NCBI GenBank assembly: GCA_963754235.1
Contig: CAVWFK010000026.1
Location: 1-64,000 of the forward strand
Direction of reading: 5' to 3'
Length of the DNA: 64,000 nt
Origin: DATAYA01 sp963754235
GTDB taxonomy: Bacteria > Pseudomonadota > Alphaproteobacteria > Acetobacterales > Acetobacteraceae
Below the pieces are notes generated by a model that did no database searches, was not told the DNA's origin, and saw only the letters and a list, made by a program, of their open reading frames with translations. This document shows, one piece after another, positions 16,223 to 26,077 of the stretch. The number at the start of each line of letters is the position of its first letter. Positions within the stretch are counted from its first letter, which is position 1. The translations under genes and the position numbers were made by a program.

Positions 16223-16795
16223 ATGCGCACCATGCCCGACGCGACAGAGCCGCCGGGGACGGCCGTATTGGTCCGGCCGGGGACAGAAGCCGATATCGAA
16301 GAGATTGCAGCGATCTACGCCCATCACGTCCGCCACGGCACCGCTTCCTTCGAGACCGAGCCTCCGAGCGTTGCGGAAATGCGCCGCCGCCGTGCCGAGC
16401 TGGTCGCGCGCGACTACCCCTATCTCGTGGCCGACGCGGATAGCCGCGTCGTCGGATACGCCTATGCCGGCCCGTACCGTCCGCGGCTCGCCTATCGCGA
16501 CACGGTCGAGAACTCGGTCTATCTGCGATCCGATGCGATGGGACGCGGGATCGGCAGGCTTCTGCTCGATGCCCTGGTGGGCAAATCTGAAGCAAGGGGG
16601 TTTCGGCAGATGGTCGCGGTGGTCGGCGATGCCGGCAATCTCGCCTCGATCCGGCTGCATGAGCGGGCGGGCTTCCGGCTCGTCGGCGTGCTGCATTCGG
16701 TGGGCTACAAGCACGGGCGCTGGCTCGACACCGTGCTGCTGCAACGGACCCTGGGCGCAGGCGATGGCACCCCGCCGCAGCGTCGCCCCGACTGA
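16223..16795 (+). CDS. GNAT N-acetyltransferase, phosphinothricin acetyltransferase-like
   Basis: This is a 190-residue GNAT protein of the PAT/Bar type. The typical order is visible: IYAHHVRHGTASFETEPPS, YAYAGPYRPRLAYRDTVENSVYL, the acetyl-CoA loop MGRGIGRLLLDAL and the end motif HERAGFRLVGVLHSVGYKHGRWLDT. Such enzymes acetylate the amino group of phosphinothricin or methionine sulfoximine-type amino acids. An ATG at 16232 is an alternative start. The MFS gene starts 14 nt after its stop, so the pair may confer detoxification plus efflux. Confidence 0.85.
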   Translation: MRTMPDATEPPGTAVLVRPGTEADIEEIAAIYAHHVRHGTASFETEPPSVAEMRRRRAELVARDYPYLVADADSRVVGYAYAGPYRPRLAYRDTVENSVYLRSDAMGRGIGRLLLDALVGKSEARGFRQMVAVVGDAGNLASIRLHERAGFRLVGVLHSVGYKHGRWLDTVLLQRTLGAGDGTPPQRRPD

Positions 16796-16809
16796 GTGAT
16801 CAGCCTAGA

Positions 16810-18018
16810 ATGATCAGCCCGCGCCGTCTCGCCCTGGTGCTTGGGCTGAACCAGCTCCTCTCCTGGGGCACGACCTTCTATCTGCCGGCCGTCATCATGG
16901 GCATGGCCGGCCACAGCCTCGATGCCCCGCGCACGGCGCTGGTCGGCGGCTTCTCCTGGTCGCTGATCGTCTCGGGCATCTGCGCGCCGCGCATGGGACG
17001 CTGGGTCGAAGGCCACGGCGGGCGGCGCGTGCTGGCGGGCGGCGCCGTCACCATGGCGCTCGGCCTCGTGCTGCTCGCCTCGGCACCTGGGCTCGCGCTG
17101 TGGTACGGGGCATGGACGATACTCGGCATCGGCATGGCGCTCGGCCTCTATGACGCGGCGTTTGCCACCATCGGCCGCCTGCTCGGCACCGAGGCGGCAC
17201 CGGCGATCACCGGGGTCACACTGATCGCCGGCTTCGCGAGCAGCGTGTTCTGGCCGGCAGGGGTGGCGCTCGTCCATCTGATCGGGTGGCGCGCGACGCT
17301 GCTCGGCTATGCCGGCCTGCAGCTCGCGGTGAACCTGCCGGCGGTGTTGCTGCTGATCCCTGGCACCGGTCCCGCCCCGCTGCCGGATGCAGAGCCGCCG
17401 CCTGCGCACTCGGGGCGGGTTCGGGCGAAGGCGCTGACCTGGCTTGCCAGCTACTTCGCGCTGCGCTGGCTCATCACCTCGGCGATCGCGGTCTATGTCC
17501 TCACCCTGTTCCAGGCGCTTGGGCTGACGGCGCGCGAGGCGGTCGTGGCAGCGGCCCTGATCGGCCCCGGTCAGGTGCTCGGGCGGGTGCTGGAATGGAT
17601 TTTCAGCGCCCGGATCGGGGTGCTTGCGCGGGCGCGGATCGGGGCGGCGCTGTTTCCGCTGGGCGCCGCCGTGCTGCCGTTCGGCGGCCCGGTCGCGGTA
17701 TGCGTCTTCGCCGTGCTCTACGGGATGAGCAACGGCATCCTCACCGTCAATCGTGGCACGCTGCCGATGATGATCTTCGGCCCCGCCGGCTACGCCGCCC
17801 TGATCGGCTGGCTCGCGGTTCCCCCGCTGCTGGCGCAAGCGGCGGCGCCGACGCTGGCGGCACCGGTGGTCGTGGCACTTCCCGCGCTTGAGGTACTGCT
17901 GCTCGCGGGCGCGCTGGCCGCGGTGGCGCTATGCCTGCTGCTGCCACTGCGCCTTGCCGCGCCGGATCCTCAGCTTCCGCGTTCCGGCCGCCCGCCGCGA
18001 CCGGCTCGGGTGGGATGA
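16810..18018 (+). CDS. Major facilitator superfamily transporter
   Basis: This is a 402-residue, very hydrophobic protein with about twelve transmembrane stretches. It has an MFS-type start (LNQLLSWGTTFYLPAVIMGM) and a cytoplasmic loop GRWVEGHGGRRVL between TM2 and TM3. It is probably cotranscribed with the upstream acetyltransferase. Substrate and direction cannot be deduced; the family includes many drug and metabolite exporters. Confidence 0.8.
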   Translation: MISPRRLALVLGLNQLLSWGTTFYLPAVIMGMAGHSLDAPRTALVGGFSWSLIVSGICAPRMGRWVEGHGGRRVLAGGAVTMALGLVLLASAPGLALWYGAWTILGIGMALGLYDAAFATIGRLLGTEAAPAITGVTLIAGFASSVFWPAGVALVHLIGWRATLLGYAGLQLAVNLPAVLLLIPGTGPAPLPDAEPPPAHSGRVRAKALTWLASYFALRWLITSAIAVYVLTLFQALGLTAREAVVAAALIGPGQVLGRVLEWIFSARIGVLARARIGAALFPLGAAVLPFGGPVAVCVFAVLYGMSNGILTVNRGTLPMMIFGPAGYAALIGWLAVPPLLAQAAAPTLAAPVVVALPALEVLLLAGALAAVALCLLLPLRLAAPDPQLPRSGRPPRPARVG

Positions 18019-18071
18019 GTGCTGATAGGTGTGAGCCAGACACAACGCGACACTTGCCTGGCCCGTCCTAG

Positions 18072-18482
18072 TCAATCCAGCACGTCGCAAAACGCGGCCG
18101 CGGTCAGGATGCGGGCGGTTCCGATACGGGGGCGAGCCAGAAGTCTGGAACGCTTATCTCCGGTAACCAGGTACTCGGCGGCCGCTGTGTCGGCCAGCGC
18201 CAGTAGCCACGCATCGTCTGGATCGGTGGCCTCGTATCCGCTCGGCAGCCGGTCGATGATCGTGGCGCGGTGCAGATTGTTGATCATGTGGCCGACACGG
18301 TGCGGCTGGAGGATGGCGCGAAGTTTCGGATAGCGACTGGCACGACGCAATTCGTCAAGCTGGGCCGTGGCGGTGATCAGCTCGAAGCGGCCTTCGCGCC
18401 AAGCCTGATAAATCCTGTGGGGTGGCCCGTGAGGCGAAATGAGCGCGCTGAGGAGGATGTTGCCGTCGAGCACGACGCGCAT
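18072..18482 (-). CDS. PIN-domain toxin-like ribonuclease
   Basis: This is a 136-residue PIN-domain protein (MRVVLDGNILLSALISPHG). The first acidic residue is in VVLDGN, a central Glu is in QLDELRRAS, and acidic DPDDAWLL and TGDKRSRL complete the usual Mg-binding set. PIN toxins cleave RNA. I start it at the ATG at 18482, which shares one base with the antitoxin stop (TGATG), rather than at an upstream ATG inside the antitoxin gene. With the upstream ribbon-helix-helix gene it forms a standard toxin-antitoxin pair. Confidence 0.82.
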   Translation of the reverse strand: MRVVLDGNILLSALISPHGPPHRIYQAWREGRFELITATAQLDELRRASRYPKLRAILQPHRVGHMINNLHRATIIDRLPSGYEATDPDDAWLLALADTAAAEYLVTGDKRSRLLARPRIGTARILTAAAFCDVLD

Positions 18483-18724
18483 CAGGCGCGTCGCGCCCAC
18501 TCCAGAGCCTCGTCAACGGCATCTTCGATCTCATCGGGTGTTAGACCGGTGTTCTGCCGCTTCGCGTCCTCAGCTGCGAGCTCCAGAATGCGGGCTTGGA
18601 CGGCGTCCTCGACGAAGCGCGAGAGCTCGCCCTTCCGGCCGCGCCCCTGGCTGGCGAGGAACCGGCGCAGGGCGGCATCCGTGCTGCGCGACACGACAAG
18701 GTTCCAGCGGGCCGAGTCCGACAT
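18482..18724 (-). CDS. Ribbon-helix-helix antitoxin-like protein
   Basis: This is an 80-residue protein starting MSDSARWNLVVSRSTDAALRR. It has the ribbon (WNLVVSR), two helices, and an acidic C-terminus (TPDEIEDAVDEALEW) likely to bind the PIN toxin. An in-frame ATG at 18733 is also possible. The stop overlaps the toxin start by one base. RHH antitoxins usually repress their own promoter, which here would lie in 18725-18830, over the remains of higB. Confidence 0.75.
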   Translation of the reverse strand: MSDSARWNLVVSRSTDAALRRFLASQGRGRKGELSRFVEDAVQARILELAAEDAKRQNTGLTPDEIEDAVDEALEWARRA

Positions 18725-18747
18725 GGAACCCATATAAGCAGATAAAC

Positions 18748-18834
18748 ACCGAAGCACCAGCGCTCGCCAGCCTCGCCTTCGAGGGGCCGGAGGCCGCAGA
18801 CGTGGACCTGATCGACTACCACCAGGAGGAATGA
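18748..18834 (+). pseudogene. higB: C-terminal scar of a HigB toxin gene
   Basis: The reading frame ending at the TGA at 18832-18834, 3 nt before higA, encodes LAFEGPEAADVDLIDYHQEE. HigB/RelE-type toxins end in a segment of the form FxxxxA-DVEIxDYH, so this is the last 20 or so codons of higB. Upstream the frame runs antisense into the RHH antitoxin gene and has no toxin homology. The toxin has been cut off by a deletion or by insertion of the RHH/PIN module. Confidence 0.6.
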
Positions 18835-18837
18835 ACC

Positions 18838-19140
18838 ATGCCGATGAAGAACCCTCCCCATCCGGGGCTATCCGTCAAGCTCGATTGCCTTGAACCCTTG
18901 GGCCTGACCGTCACCGAAGGTGCGAAGGTGCTGGGTGTAAGCCGCAAGGCGCTCTCCGACCTCGTCAACGGCCACGCCGGGATTTCCCCGGAAATGGCGA
19001 TCCGACTCGCCAAGGCGTTTGGCAGCAGCCCCGAGGTATGGGCGGGCTTGCAGCTTGCCTATGACATGGCGCAGGCCCTGAAGCGGGCCGATCAGATCAA
19101 CGTGGACCACGTGCCCCACCCGGTTCCAGCGAACGGCTGA
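18838..19140 (+). CDS. higA: HigA-family antitoxin, without an intact HigB partner
   Basis: This is a 100-residue protein with a central HTH_XRE domain (VTEGAKVLGVSRKALSDLVNGH then ISPEMAIRLAKAFGSSPEVWAGLQ), the classic HigA arrangement. GAGGAA precedes the ATG at good spacing. HigA normally neutralises HigB and represses the operon. Here only the tail of higB remains, so HigA is an orphan, either a relic, an autonomous regulator or an anti-addiction factor. Confidence 0.88.
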   Translation: MPMKNPPHPGLSVKLDCLEPLGLTVTEGAKVLGVSRKALSDLVNGHAGISPEMAIRLAKAFGSSPEVWAGLQLAYDMAQALKRADQINVDHVPHPVPANG

Positions 19141-19156
19141 TAACGCGCATTGAGCC

Positions 19157-19417
19157 ATGCCAACGCTCAGCACGTTCTACGGCATCCTGATTCAGATGTT
19201 CTGGCAGGATCACCCGCCGCCGCACTTCCACGCGCTCTATGCAGAGCACGAGGCGCTGATCAATATTCGGACCCTGGAACTCATGGAGGGGAGCCTACCG
19301 CGTCGCGCGCTCGCCCTTGTGCTGGAATGGGCGCAGGAACACCGCAGCGAACTGATGGAGGATTGGGAGCTATGCGCGAACAGGCAGTCGCCCAAGAAGA
19401 TCGAGCCGCTTCGGTAA
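19157..19417 (+). CDS. DUF4160 domain protein
   Basis: This is an 86-residue protein with the DUF4160 signature PTLSTFYGILIQMFWQDHPPPHFHALYAEHEA. The next gene, DUF2442, overlaps its 3' end by 46 nt. DUF4160/DUF2442 pairs are common near toxin-antitoxin and mobile loci and are suspected, not proven, to be TA-like. The pair follows higA after 16 nt, so it may be transcribed from the same promoter. Confidence 0.82.
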   Translation: MPTLSTFYGILIQMFWQDHPPPHFHALYAEHEALINIRTLELMEGSLPRRALALVLEWAQEHRSELMEDWELCANRQSPKKIEPLR

Positions 19418-19701
19418 CGCCGGCCATCCGGCCATCCATGCCGTGGCGCGTACGGGAAGTCAGCATCCTGCCGGGCTTTCGCCTCTCGGTACGGTTCGTT
19501 GACGGCCTCACGGGCATCGTCGATATGTCCGCGTTGATCGCCTCACCGGAGGCAGGCGTTTTCGCGCCCCTGCGGGACCGAGCCGCGTTCGAGCAGGTCT
19601 ATATCGAGCACGGGGCGGTCACGTGGCCAGGTGAACTGGACCTCGCGCCGGACGCCATGCACGCAGCCATCAAGGAGCATGGCGAGTGGAGACTTGCCTG
19701 A
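19372..19701 (+). CDS. DUF2442 domain protein
   Basis: This is a 109-residue protein from the ATG at 19372, preceded by GGAGG about 10 nt upstream. The first 30 residues are linker-like. The rest is a DUF2442 domain (WRVREVSILPGFRLSVRFVDGLTGIVDMS, ending VTWPGELDLAPDAMHAAI). DUF2442 is thought to be a small DNA- or partner-binding domain. It almost always sits beside DUF4160, as here. A frame extending upstream to 19150 is only the overlap with the DUF4160 gene. Confidence 0.8.
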   Translation: MREQAVAQEDRAASVTPAIRPSMPWRVREVSILPGFRLSVRFVDGLTGIVDMSALIASPEAGVFAPLRDRAAFEQVYIEHGAVTWPGELDLAPDAMHAAIKEHGEWRLA

Positions 19702-19815
19702 AGGCACACGGCAGGGCCAGCGGAGTGCCGGCAACGTTTGGTGGTGCTGTCGGCACCCCGCATCTGCTCGTCGTCGGCGCAAAACGATATCGCAAGTCAC
19801 GAGGGCGGTATTATC

Positions 19816-20947
<1,132 letters not shown>

Positions 20948-20956
20948 GGCGCGCGG

Positions 20957-23512
20957 CTAATACAGGCCGCCCATCTGGCTGTCGAGCGTCTTGGTCGCGG
21001 CGGCCGAGCCGAGCGCCTGCGCGTCCGCCGCCATCTGCGAGGCATCGGGTTGGCTGCCCGACGCGACGGCACCGGAGGCGCCGGGGACCTGCCCCGGCTT
21101 GAATGCGTCGGTCACCACGCCGAAGCCGCTGTCCCAGCTCGCCACGGTGACGCCGGGCGGGGCGACGAAATCAAGCTTCGGGCGCCCGGCAAGAGCGGTT
21201 TTCATGAACTCGTTCCAGATCGGCGCCGCGACCACGGCGCCCTGCTGGTTCTTGCCCAGGGAAGCCGGCTGGTCGAAGCCGACCCACACGACGGTCACCA
21301 GGTCGGGCGTGAAGCCGCCGAACCAGGCGTCGTGGAAATCCTCGCTGGTGCCGGTCTTGCCGGCGAGCGGCCGGTTGATGCCCTGGCCCGCCCCGAAGCC
21401 GGTGCCGCGCTGCACCACGCCTTCCATCATGTTCACCACCTGGAACACGCTCGCCGGATCGGCGATCTGCTTGCGCGCATCGTTCAGCACCGGCGGCCCG
21501 TTCGGGTCGGCGCAGTCGCAGGTGAGGGCCGGGTTGCGCCAGATCACGTGGCCGTTGCGGTCCTGCACGGTATCGACCACGCTCGGCACCACTTCGCGAC
21601 CCATCATGTCGAGGCTCGCATAGGCGCCGGCCTCGCGCATCACCGTGGTCTCGACCGCCCCCAGCGCCGCCGGCAGCACATGGGGCATCTTGTCCACCAT
21701 GTGAAAAGCGATCGCGGTGTTGGCGACCTTGCTCATGCCGACCCGCTGCGCGAGCCGCACCGTCACCAGATTGAGCGATTTCTCGAGTGCGATGCGCAGC
21801 GGCACCTCGCCGAGCCAGCCCTCCTCGTAATCATGTGGCGCCCACACGCCCTTGGGTCCGAGATTCTCGTAGAACGGCCCGTCAAGAAAGCGCTGGCTGG
21901 GCGAGATGCCCTGCTCCATCGCGGTCAGGTAAACGATCGGCTTAAAGCTGGATCCGGGCTGGCGCTGCGCCTGCGTCGCCCGGTCGAACTGGCTGATCTC
22001 GTGGCTCCAGCCGCCGACCATCGCCAGTACCCGCCCGCTGCGCGGATCAAGGGAAACCAGCGCACCCTCCACCTTCGGGATCTGGCGCAGCGCCAGCCGC
22101 TCCGGCCGCCCGCCGCGACCCGGCGCCGCTTGCTGTAACGACGCCATCACCACGTCGCCCACGCGCAGCTTCCATACCCACGGGTCGTCGGCCGCGAACA
22201 TCGGGCTGGTGCGCGCGACCGGCTCCCCGCCGCCCGGCGCCGGTTGCAGCCAGCCCATCTGATAAACCCCGCCCGCCGCGTGCAACACCACCGCCAGCGT
22301 CCAGTGCGGCAGCATCCCCGGCGGGCGCGCGACAGCGGCCAGCTCCCGCGACCAGTCCGCGGCGAGCAGCGCCGGGGCCGAGCCGAGATGCGTGACCGGC
22401 CCGCGCCAGCTCCCTTCGCGGCGGTCGTAGCGCATCAGCCCGTCGCGCAGCGATTTCTCGGCCGCCGCCTGCAAGGCCGGATCGAGGCTGGTCTGCACCG
22501 TCAGCCCCCCCTCCAGCGCCGTCTGCTCGCCGAACTTGTCGGTCAGTTGGCGCCGCACCTCGTCGGCGAACCACGCGCTGCCCGGGATCGGCGGCGGTTT
22601 TTGGTATTTCGCCGGTGCCAATGGCTCGGCCTTGGCGGCGCGGGCGTCAGCCGCGGTGATCGCGCCGTCGTCGCGCATCCGGTCGATCACCCAGTCGCGC
22701 CGCGTCCGTGCCGCGTCCGGATGCTTCGCCGGATCGTAGTAATTGGGTGCCTTCGGCAGGCCGCCGAGGAACGCCGCTTGTGCGATGTCGAGCTGATCGA
22801 GCGGCAGGTTGAAATAGGTCCGTGCCGCGGCGGCGACACCATAGGTGCCCTCTCCGAGATAGATGTCGTTGAGGTAGAGCTCGAGGATCCGCTCCTTGGG
22901 CAGCGCGCTCTCCAGGCGCATCGCCAGGATCGCCTCGCGGATCTTGCGCGTGATCGAGAGCTTGTCCGAATTCAGCAGCATGTTGCGCGCGACCTGCTGC
23001 GTGATCGTCGAGGCGCCGATCGGCCGCCGCCCCTTGCCGAGCTGCATCAGATCAGTCGCGGCGGCGCGGATGATCGCCGTCGGGTCGATGCCGCCATTGG
23101 TCCAGAAGCTCTTGTCCTCGGCCGAGACGAACGCCTGCGCCACCCGCTTCGGGATCGCCGAGAACGGCACGAAGATGCGTCGCTGCGGGCCGAGTTCGGC
23201 GATGATCGCCTGGTTGCCGGCATAGATGCGGCTCATCTCGGGCGGGGCGTAGGTGCGCAGGCCATCGACGGTCGGCAGGTCGGCGGCGATGCGGGCGTAG
23301 ACGTACCAGCCGAACACGCCGCCGCCCACCAAGGCCAGCAGCGCCAGTGCGAAGCCGGCGGCGACGATCGCGGCCAGCATCCGGCCGAAGCTTCCGCCGC
23401 GGCGCGGCCGCGGCGCGCGATCCGGCGGACGGCCCGGCGGACGGCGAGGCGGTGGTGGCGCCGGCCGCTCGGGAGGAACCAGGCGATCGCCTGCGGTGAG
23501 TGGGCCGCCCAT
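20957..23512 (-). CDS. mrcA: Bifunctional penicillin-binding protein 1A-type enzyme
   Basis: This is an 851-residue class A PBP that polymerises and cross-links peptidoglycan outside the inner membrane. It has a Pro/Arg-rich cytoplasmic tail to about residue 43, one membrane helix (about 44-72), and a GT51 glycosyltransferase domain with EDKSFW near 132 and GASTITQQVARNMLL. An OB-like insert follows. The transpeptidase has SSFKP near 519, SLN and KTGTS near 717. It ends 9 nt before the prfB start and is probably in the same transcript. Confidence 0.93.
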   Translation of the reverse strand: MGGPLTAGDRLVPPERPAPPPPRRPPGRPPDRAPRPRRGGSFGRMLAAIVAAGFALALLALVGGGVFGWYVYARIAADLPTVDGLRTYAPPEMSRIYAGNQAIIAELGPQRRIFVPFSAIPKRVAQAFVSAEDKSFWTNGGIDPTAIIRAAATDLMQLGKGRRPIGASTITQQVARNMLLNSDKLSITRKIREAILAMRLESALPKERILELYLNDIYLGEGTYGVAAAARTYFNLPLDQLDIAQAAFLGGLPKAPNYYDPAKHPDAARTRRDWVIDRMRDDGAITAADARAAKAEPLAPAKYQKPPPIPGSAWFADEVRRQLTDKFGEQTALEGGLTVQTSLDPALQAAAEKSLRDGLMRYDRREGSWRGPVTHLGSAPALLAADWSRELAAVARPPGMLPHWTLAVVLHAAGGVYQMGWLQPAPGGGEPVARTSPMFAADDPWVWKLRVGDVVMASLQQAAPGRGGRPERLALRQIPKVEGALVSLDPRSGRVLAMVGGWSHEISQFDRATQAQRQPGSSFKPIVYLTAMEQGISPSQRFLDGPFYENLGPKGVWAPHDYEEGWLGEVPLRIALEKSLNLVTVRLAQRVGMSKVANTAIAFHMVDKMPHVLPAALGAVETTVMREAGAYASLDMMGREVVPSVVDTVQDRNGHVIWRNPALTCDCADPNGPPVLNDARKQIADPASVFQVVNMMEGVVQRGTGFGAGQGINRPLAGKTGTSEDFHDAWFGGFTPDLVTVVWVGFDQPASLGKNQQGAVVAAPIWNEFMKTALAGRPKLDFVAPPGVTVASWDSGFGVVTDAFKPGQVPGASGAVASGSQPDASQMAADAQALGSAAATKTLDSQMGGLY

Positions 23513-23605
23513 GCTCGAAAAACCGTCGCTCCTGCCGCGCTGGGTAGCCCGAATCGGGCGCTTGCGCCACCCCTCGCGGGGCGGCTCGCGTGCCTGCCGC
23601 CGGCC

Positions 23606-24406
23606 TCAGCCGGCGAGCATGGCCGCGCTCCCGACGGCGGTGAAATAGCGTCCCGTCGCGAGTGTCAAGGCGCTCGCGATCGCCGCCCGATGCGCTGGCT
23701 GGCGCAGCGCCGCCTCGTCGAGGCGGTTGGAGACGAAGCCCATCTCCAGCAGCACGCTCGGGATGTCCGGCGCCTTGAGCACAAAGAAATTCGCATGTCG
23801 CGCCGGGTTCGGCAGCAAGCCGATGCGGGGTTCCAGCGTGACCACCGCGTCGCGCGCCATCATCGCCGAATGCCGCCGCGTCTCCTCGCGCACCAGGCTG
23901 GCGAGAATTTGCCCGACCTCCGGCGAGACGCCGTGGAACCCGGGCCCGCCAAGACGATCGGCCGCGTTCTCGCTGTTGGCCAGGGCGGCACTCTGCGCGT
24001 CCGAAGCGATATTGGACATGGTATAGATCGACGCCCCTCGGATCGTCGGATCGGTGATCGCGTCGGCGTGCAGCGAGACGAACAGGTCGGCCCGCGCCCG
24101 CTCGGCCATGGCGACCCGTTCTTCGAGCGAGACGAAGCGGTCATGCGTGCGGGTCAGCATCACGCGATAGCGCCCGGCGGCTTGAAGCTGGCGGCGCAGC
24201 TCGACAGCGGCGAGCAGTGTGATCTGCTTTTCAAAGACGCCGCTGATGCCGATTGCCCCGGGATCGACACCGCCATGCCCGGGATCGACCATGACCAGCG
24301 GCGCCACCCGCCGTCGCACCCACCGCACCGGCGCGGCGGGCCACAGGACCGCCGACGCGAGGCCGCTGCCGACGAGCAGGCGGCGCGAGACGAAGTCTTC
24401 GGACAT
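23606..24406 (-). CDS. amiC: N-acetylmuramoyl-L-alanine amidase
   Basis: This is a zinc amidase of the Amidase_3 family, 266 residues from the ATG at 24406. It hydrolyses the bond between MurNAc and the stem peptide during cell separation. Zinc ligands are visible in VDPGHGGVDPG (His44), FEKQITL (Glu59) and VSLHADA (His near 107), and the catalytic Glu is in LLEMGFVSN. The N-terminus (VSRRLLVGSGLASAVLW) looks like a twin-arginine signal, and Tat export is known for AmiC. There is no AMIN domain, so septal targeting may differ. It is upstream of mrcA in the same direction. Confidence 0.88.
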   Translation of the reverse strand: MSEDFVSRRLLVGSGLASAVLWPAAPVRWVRRRVAPLVMVDPGHGGVDPGAIGISGVFEKQITLLAAVELRRQLQAAGRYRVMLTRTHDRFVSLEERVAMAERARADLFVSLHADAITDPTIRGASIYTMSNIASDAQSAALANSENAADRLGGPGFHGVSPEVGQILASLVREETRRHSAMMARDAVVTLEPRIGLLPNPARHANFFVLKAPDIPSVLLEMGFVSNRLDEAALRQPAHRAAIASALTLATGRYFTAVGSAAMLAG

Positions 24407-24471
24407 GGCGTGGCATTTTAACACGTCAGATTGACGAACGCACGCTCAATATTGATGTAGGCCGATTCGCA

Positions 24472-25035
24472 TCATGGCGACAGTGGCAGCGGCAGGCCGC
24501 GCGGCGGCACCGGCGTGGACTGCACCAGGCTGGTGGTGGTCTGGCCATAGGCGAGGAACGGGTCGAGCACGCGGTCCAAGGTCTCGACCGCCGCGACGTG
24601 AACCTTGAGGACGAAGCAGTCCTCGCCGGTGACGCGATGGCACTCGACCACCTCGGGCACGCGGCGCGCCAGCTCCGCCACCTTTGCGAGTGCGCCCGGC
24701 ATCGGCCGAACCCGCACGAAGGCGCAGACGGGATAGCCCAGAGCGCGCGGATCGAGGTCCAGGCGATAGCCCGCGATGACGCCGGCCTCCTCGAGCCGCG
24801 TGAGGCGTTCTTTCACGGTCGGCGCCGACAGGCCGATCGCGCGGGCGAGTTCCGAGACGGAGACGCGCGGATCAGCCTGCAGCGCGCGGATGAGGGCGAC
24901 ATTGCGCTCGTCGAGCAGTAATTTCGATATTCGAAGGGAGGATACCGAATTTTCTTTCAGCTTGGTGCCATTCCTGCGTCTCGAGTCTTGGTATCGATAT
25001 AGATCAGCCGGATCAGCCCTGTAAATTGCCGCCAT
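24472..25035 (-). CDS. Lrp/AsnC-family regulator
   Basis: This is a regulator of the Lrp family. The HTH (DERNVALIRALQADPRVSVSELARAIG, SAPTVKERLTRLEE) begins only at about residue 42, followed by a RAM domain. The annotated ATG at 25035 shares a CATG palindrome with the start of the divergent EamA gene. The first 40 residues have no family resemblance, so the true start may be an unusual codon nearer LLLDERN, which would leave room for promoters. The palindrome TTCGA-TAT-TCGAA at 24923-24935 lies there and could be an operator. It probably controls the adjacent exporter. Confidence 0.78.
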   Translation of the reverse strand: MAAIYRADPADLYRYQDSRRRNGTKLKENSVSSLRISKLLLDERNVALIRALQADPRVSVSELARAIGLSAPTVKERLTRLEEAGVIAGYRLDLDPRALGYPVCAFVRVRPMPGALAKVAELARRVPEVVECHRVTGEDCFVLKVHVAAVETLDRVLDPFLAYGQTTTSLVQSTPVPPRGLPLPLSP

Positions 25036-25918
25036 GAAGTCAACCGCTAGTCTTCTCTCCGCCGTGCCCGCCGCGGCGCCGGCCGGGCGGGTGCCGCCGC
25101 ACCTCTATTTCGTCACCAGCGCCGTCTTCCACTATCTCGGCCCGTCCTTCGCGGTGCTGCTGTTCGCCGACGTGGCACCACTCGGCGTCGCCTGGCTGCG
25201 GATCGCGAGCGCGGGTGCGGTGTTCGCGCTCTGGCGCCGGCCATGGCGCTTTCTGGCCGCGCTGCCGCGCGGGGAACAGGGCATCGTCGTGGCGCTCGGG
25301 GTCGTGCTCGCGGCGATGAATTCGGTCTTCTACCTGGCGATCGCCCGCCTGCCGCTCGCGACGGTGGGGGCGATCGAGTTTCTCGGTCCGATCGCCATCG
25401 CGGCCCTCGGCCTGCGCACGCGTCGCAACCTGATGGCGCTCGTTCTCGCGGTCGCCGGGGTCTATGTGCTCACTGAAATCCGGATCGCGGGCGAGGCGCT
25501 GGGCTATCTCTTTGCCTTCGCCAACTGCCTCCTGTTCGTCCTCTACATCCTGCTCGGACACCGGATCGCGACCGCGGGCGGAGCGAGCGGCATCGACCGG
25601 CTGGGAGCGGCCATGCTGGTCGCGACCATCGCCGCCTTGCCGTTTGGCATCCCCGCCGCCGCGCCGGCATTCGCCAACCCGCTGCTGCTCGGCGCCGGCA
25701 TCGGCGTCGGCATCTCCTCTTCCGTCATTCCCTATGTCTGCGACCAGCTTGCAATGGCACGGCTGCCGCGCGCGACTTTTGCCCTGCTGCTCGCGCTGCT
25801 GCCCGCCACCGCAACCGTGATCGGCTTCCTCGTGCTGCGCCAGGTTCCCAGCCTCGTGGAGCTGCTGGGCATCGCGCTCGTCATCGGCGGGGTCGCGCTG
25901 CACCGCGCAGAACTGTAG
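25034..25918 (+). CDS. EamA/RhtA-family amino acid exporter-like transporter
   Basis: This is a 294-residue membrane protein with about ten hydrophobic helices in two EamA repeats (FHYLGPSFAVLLFADVAPLGVAWLR and later LGAGIGVGISSSVIPYVCDQLAM). It resembles RhtA, a threonine/homoserine exporter. An Lrp-type regulator diverges from the same start region, a common pairing for amino acid exporters. The substrate is not determined. Confidence 0.83.
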   Translation: MKSTASLLSAVPAAAPAGRVPPHLYFVTSAVFHYLGPSFAVLLFADVAPLGVAWLRIASAGAVFALWRRPWRFLAALPRGEQGIVVALGVVLAAMNSVFYLAIARLPLATVGAIEFLGPIAIAALGLRTRRNLMALVLAVAGVYVLTEIRIAGEALGYLFAFANCLLFVLYILLGHRIATAGGASGIDRLGAAMLVATIAALPFGIPAAAPAFANPLLLGAGIGVGISSSVIPYVCDQLAMARLPRATFALLLALLPATATVIGFLVLRQVPSLVELLGIALVIGGVALHRAEL

Positions 25919-26077
25919 CGCCGACAGCACACCTTGGCGCATCCGCCGCGCACAGTCTTGACCCTTGTTGCAGGACCGTGCCAAGACGCATCTGAAGCGG
26001 CGCGACGCGCTCGCACTCGCAGTTGTATGCAAACGATGGCCACGTTTGGACAACCGTTGCCAGGGGAACCTTTCGAC

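Noticed and set aside
18838..19140. An intact HigBA module
   Set aside because: The sequence before higA contains only the final 20 or so toxin codons; the rest is the antisense of the RHH gene.
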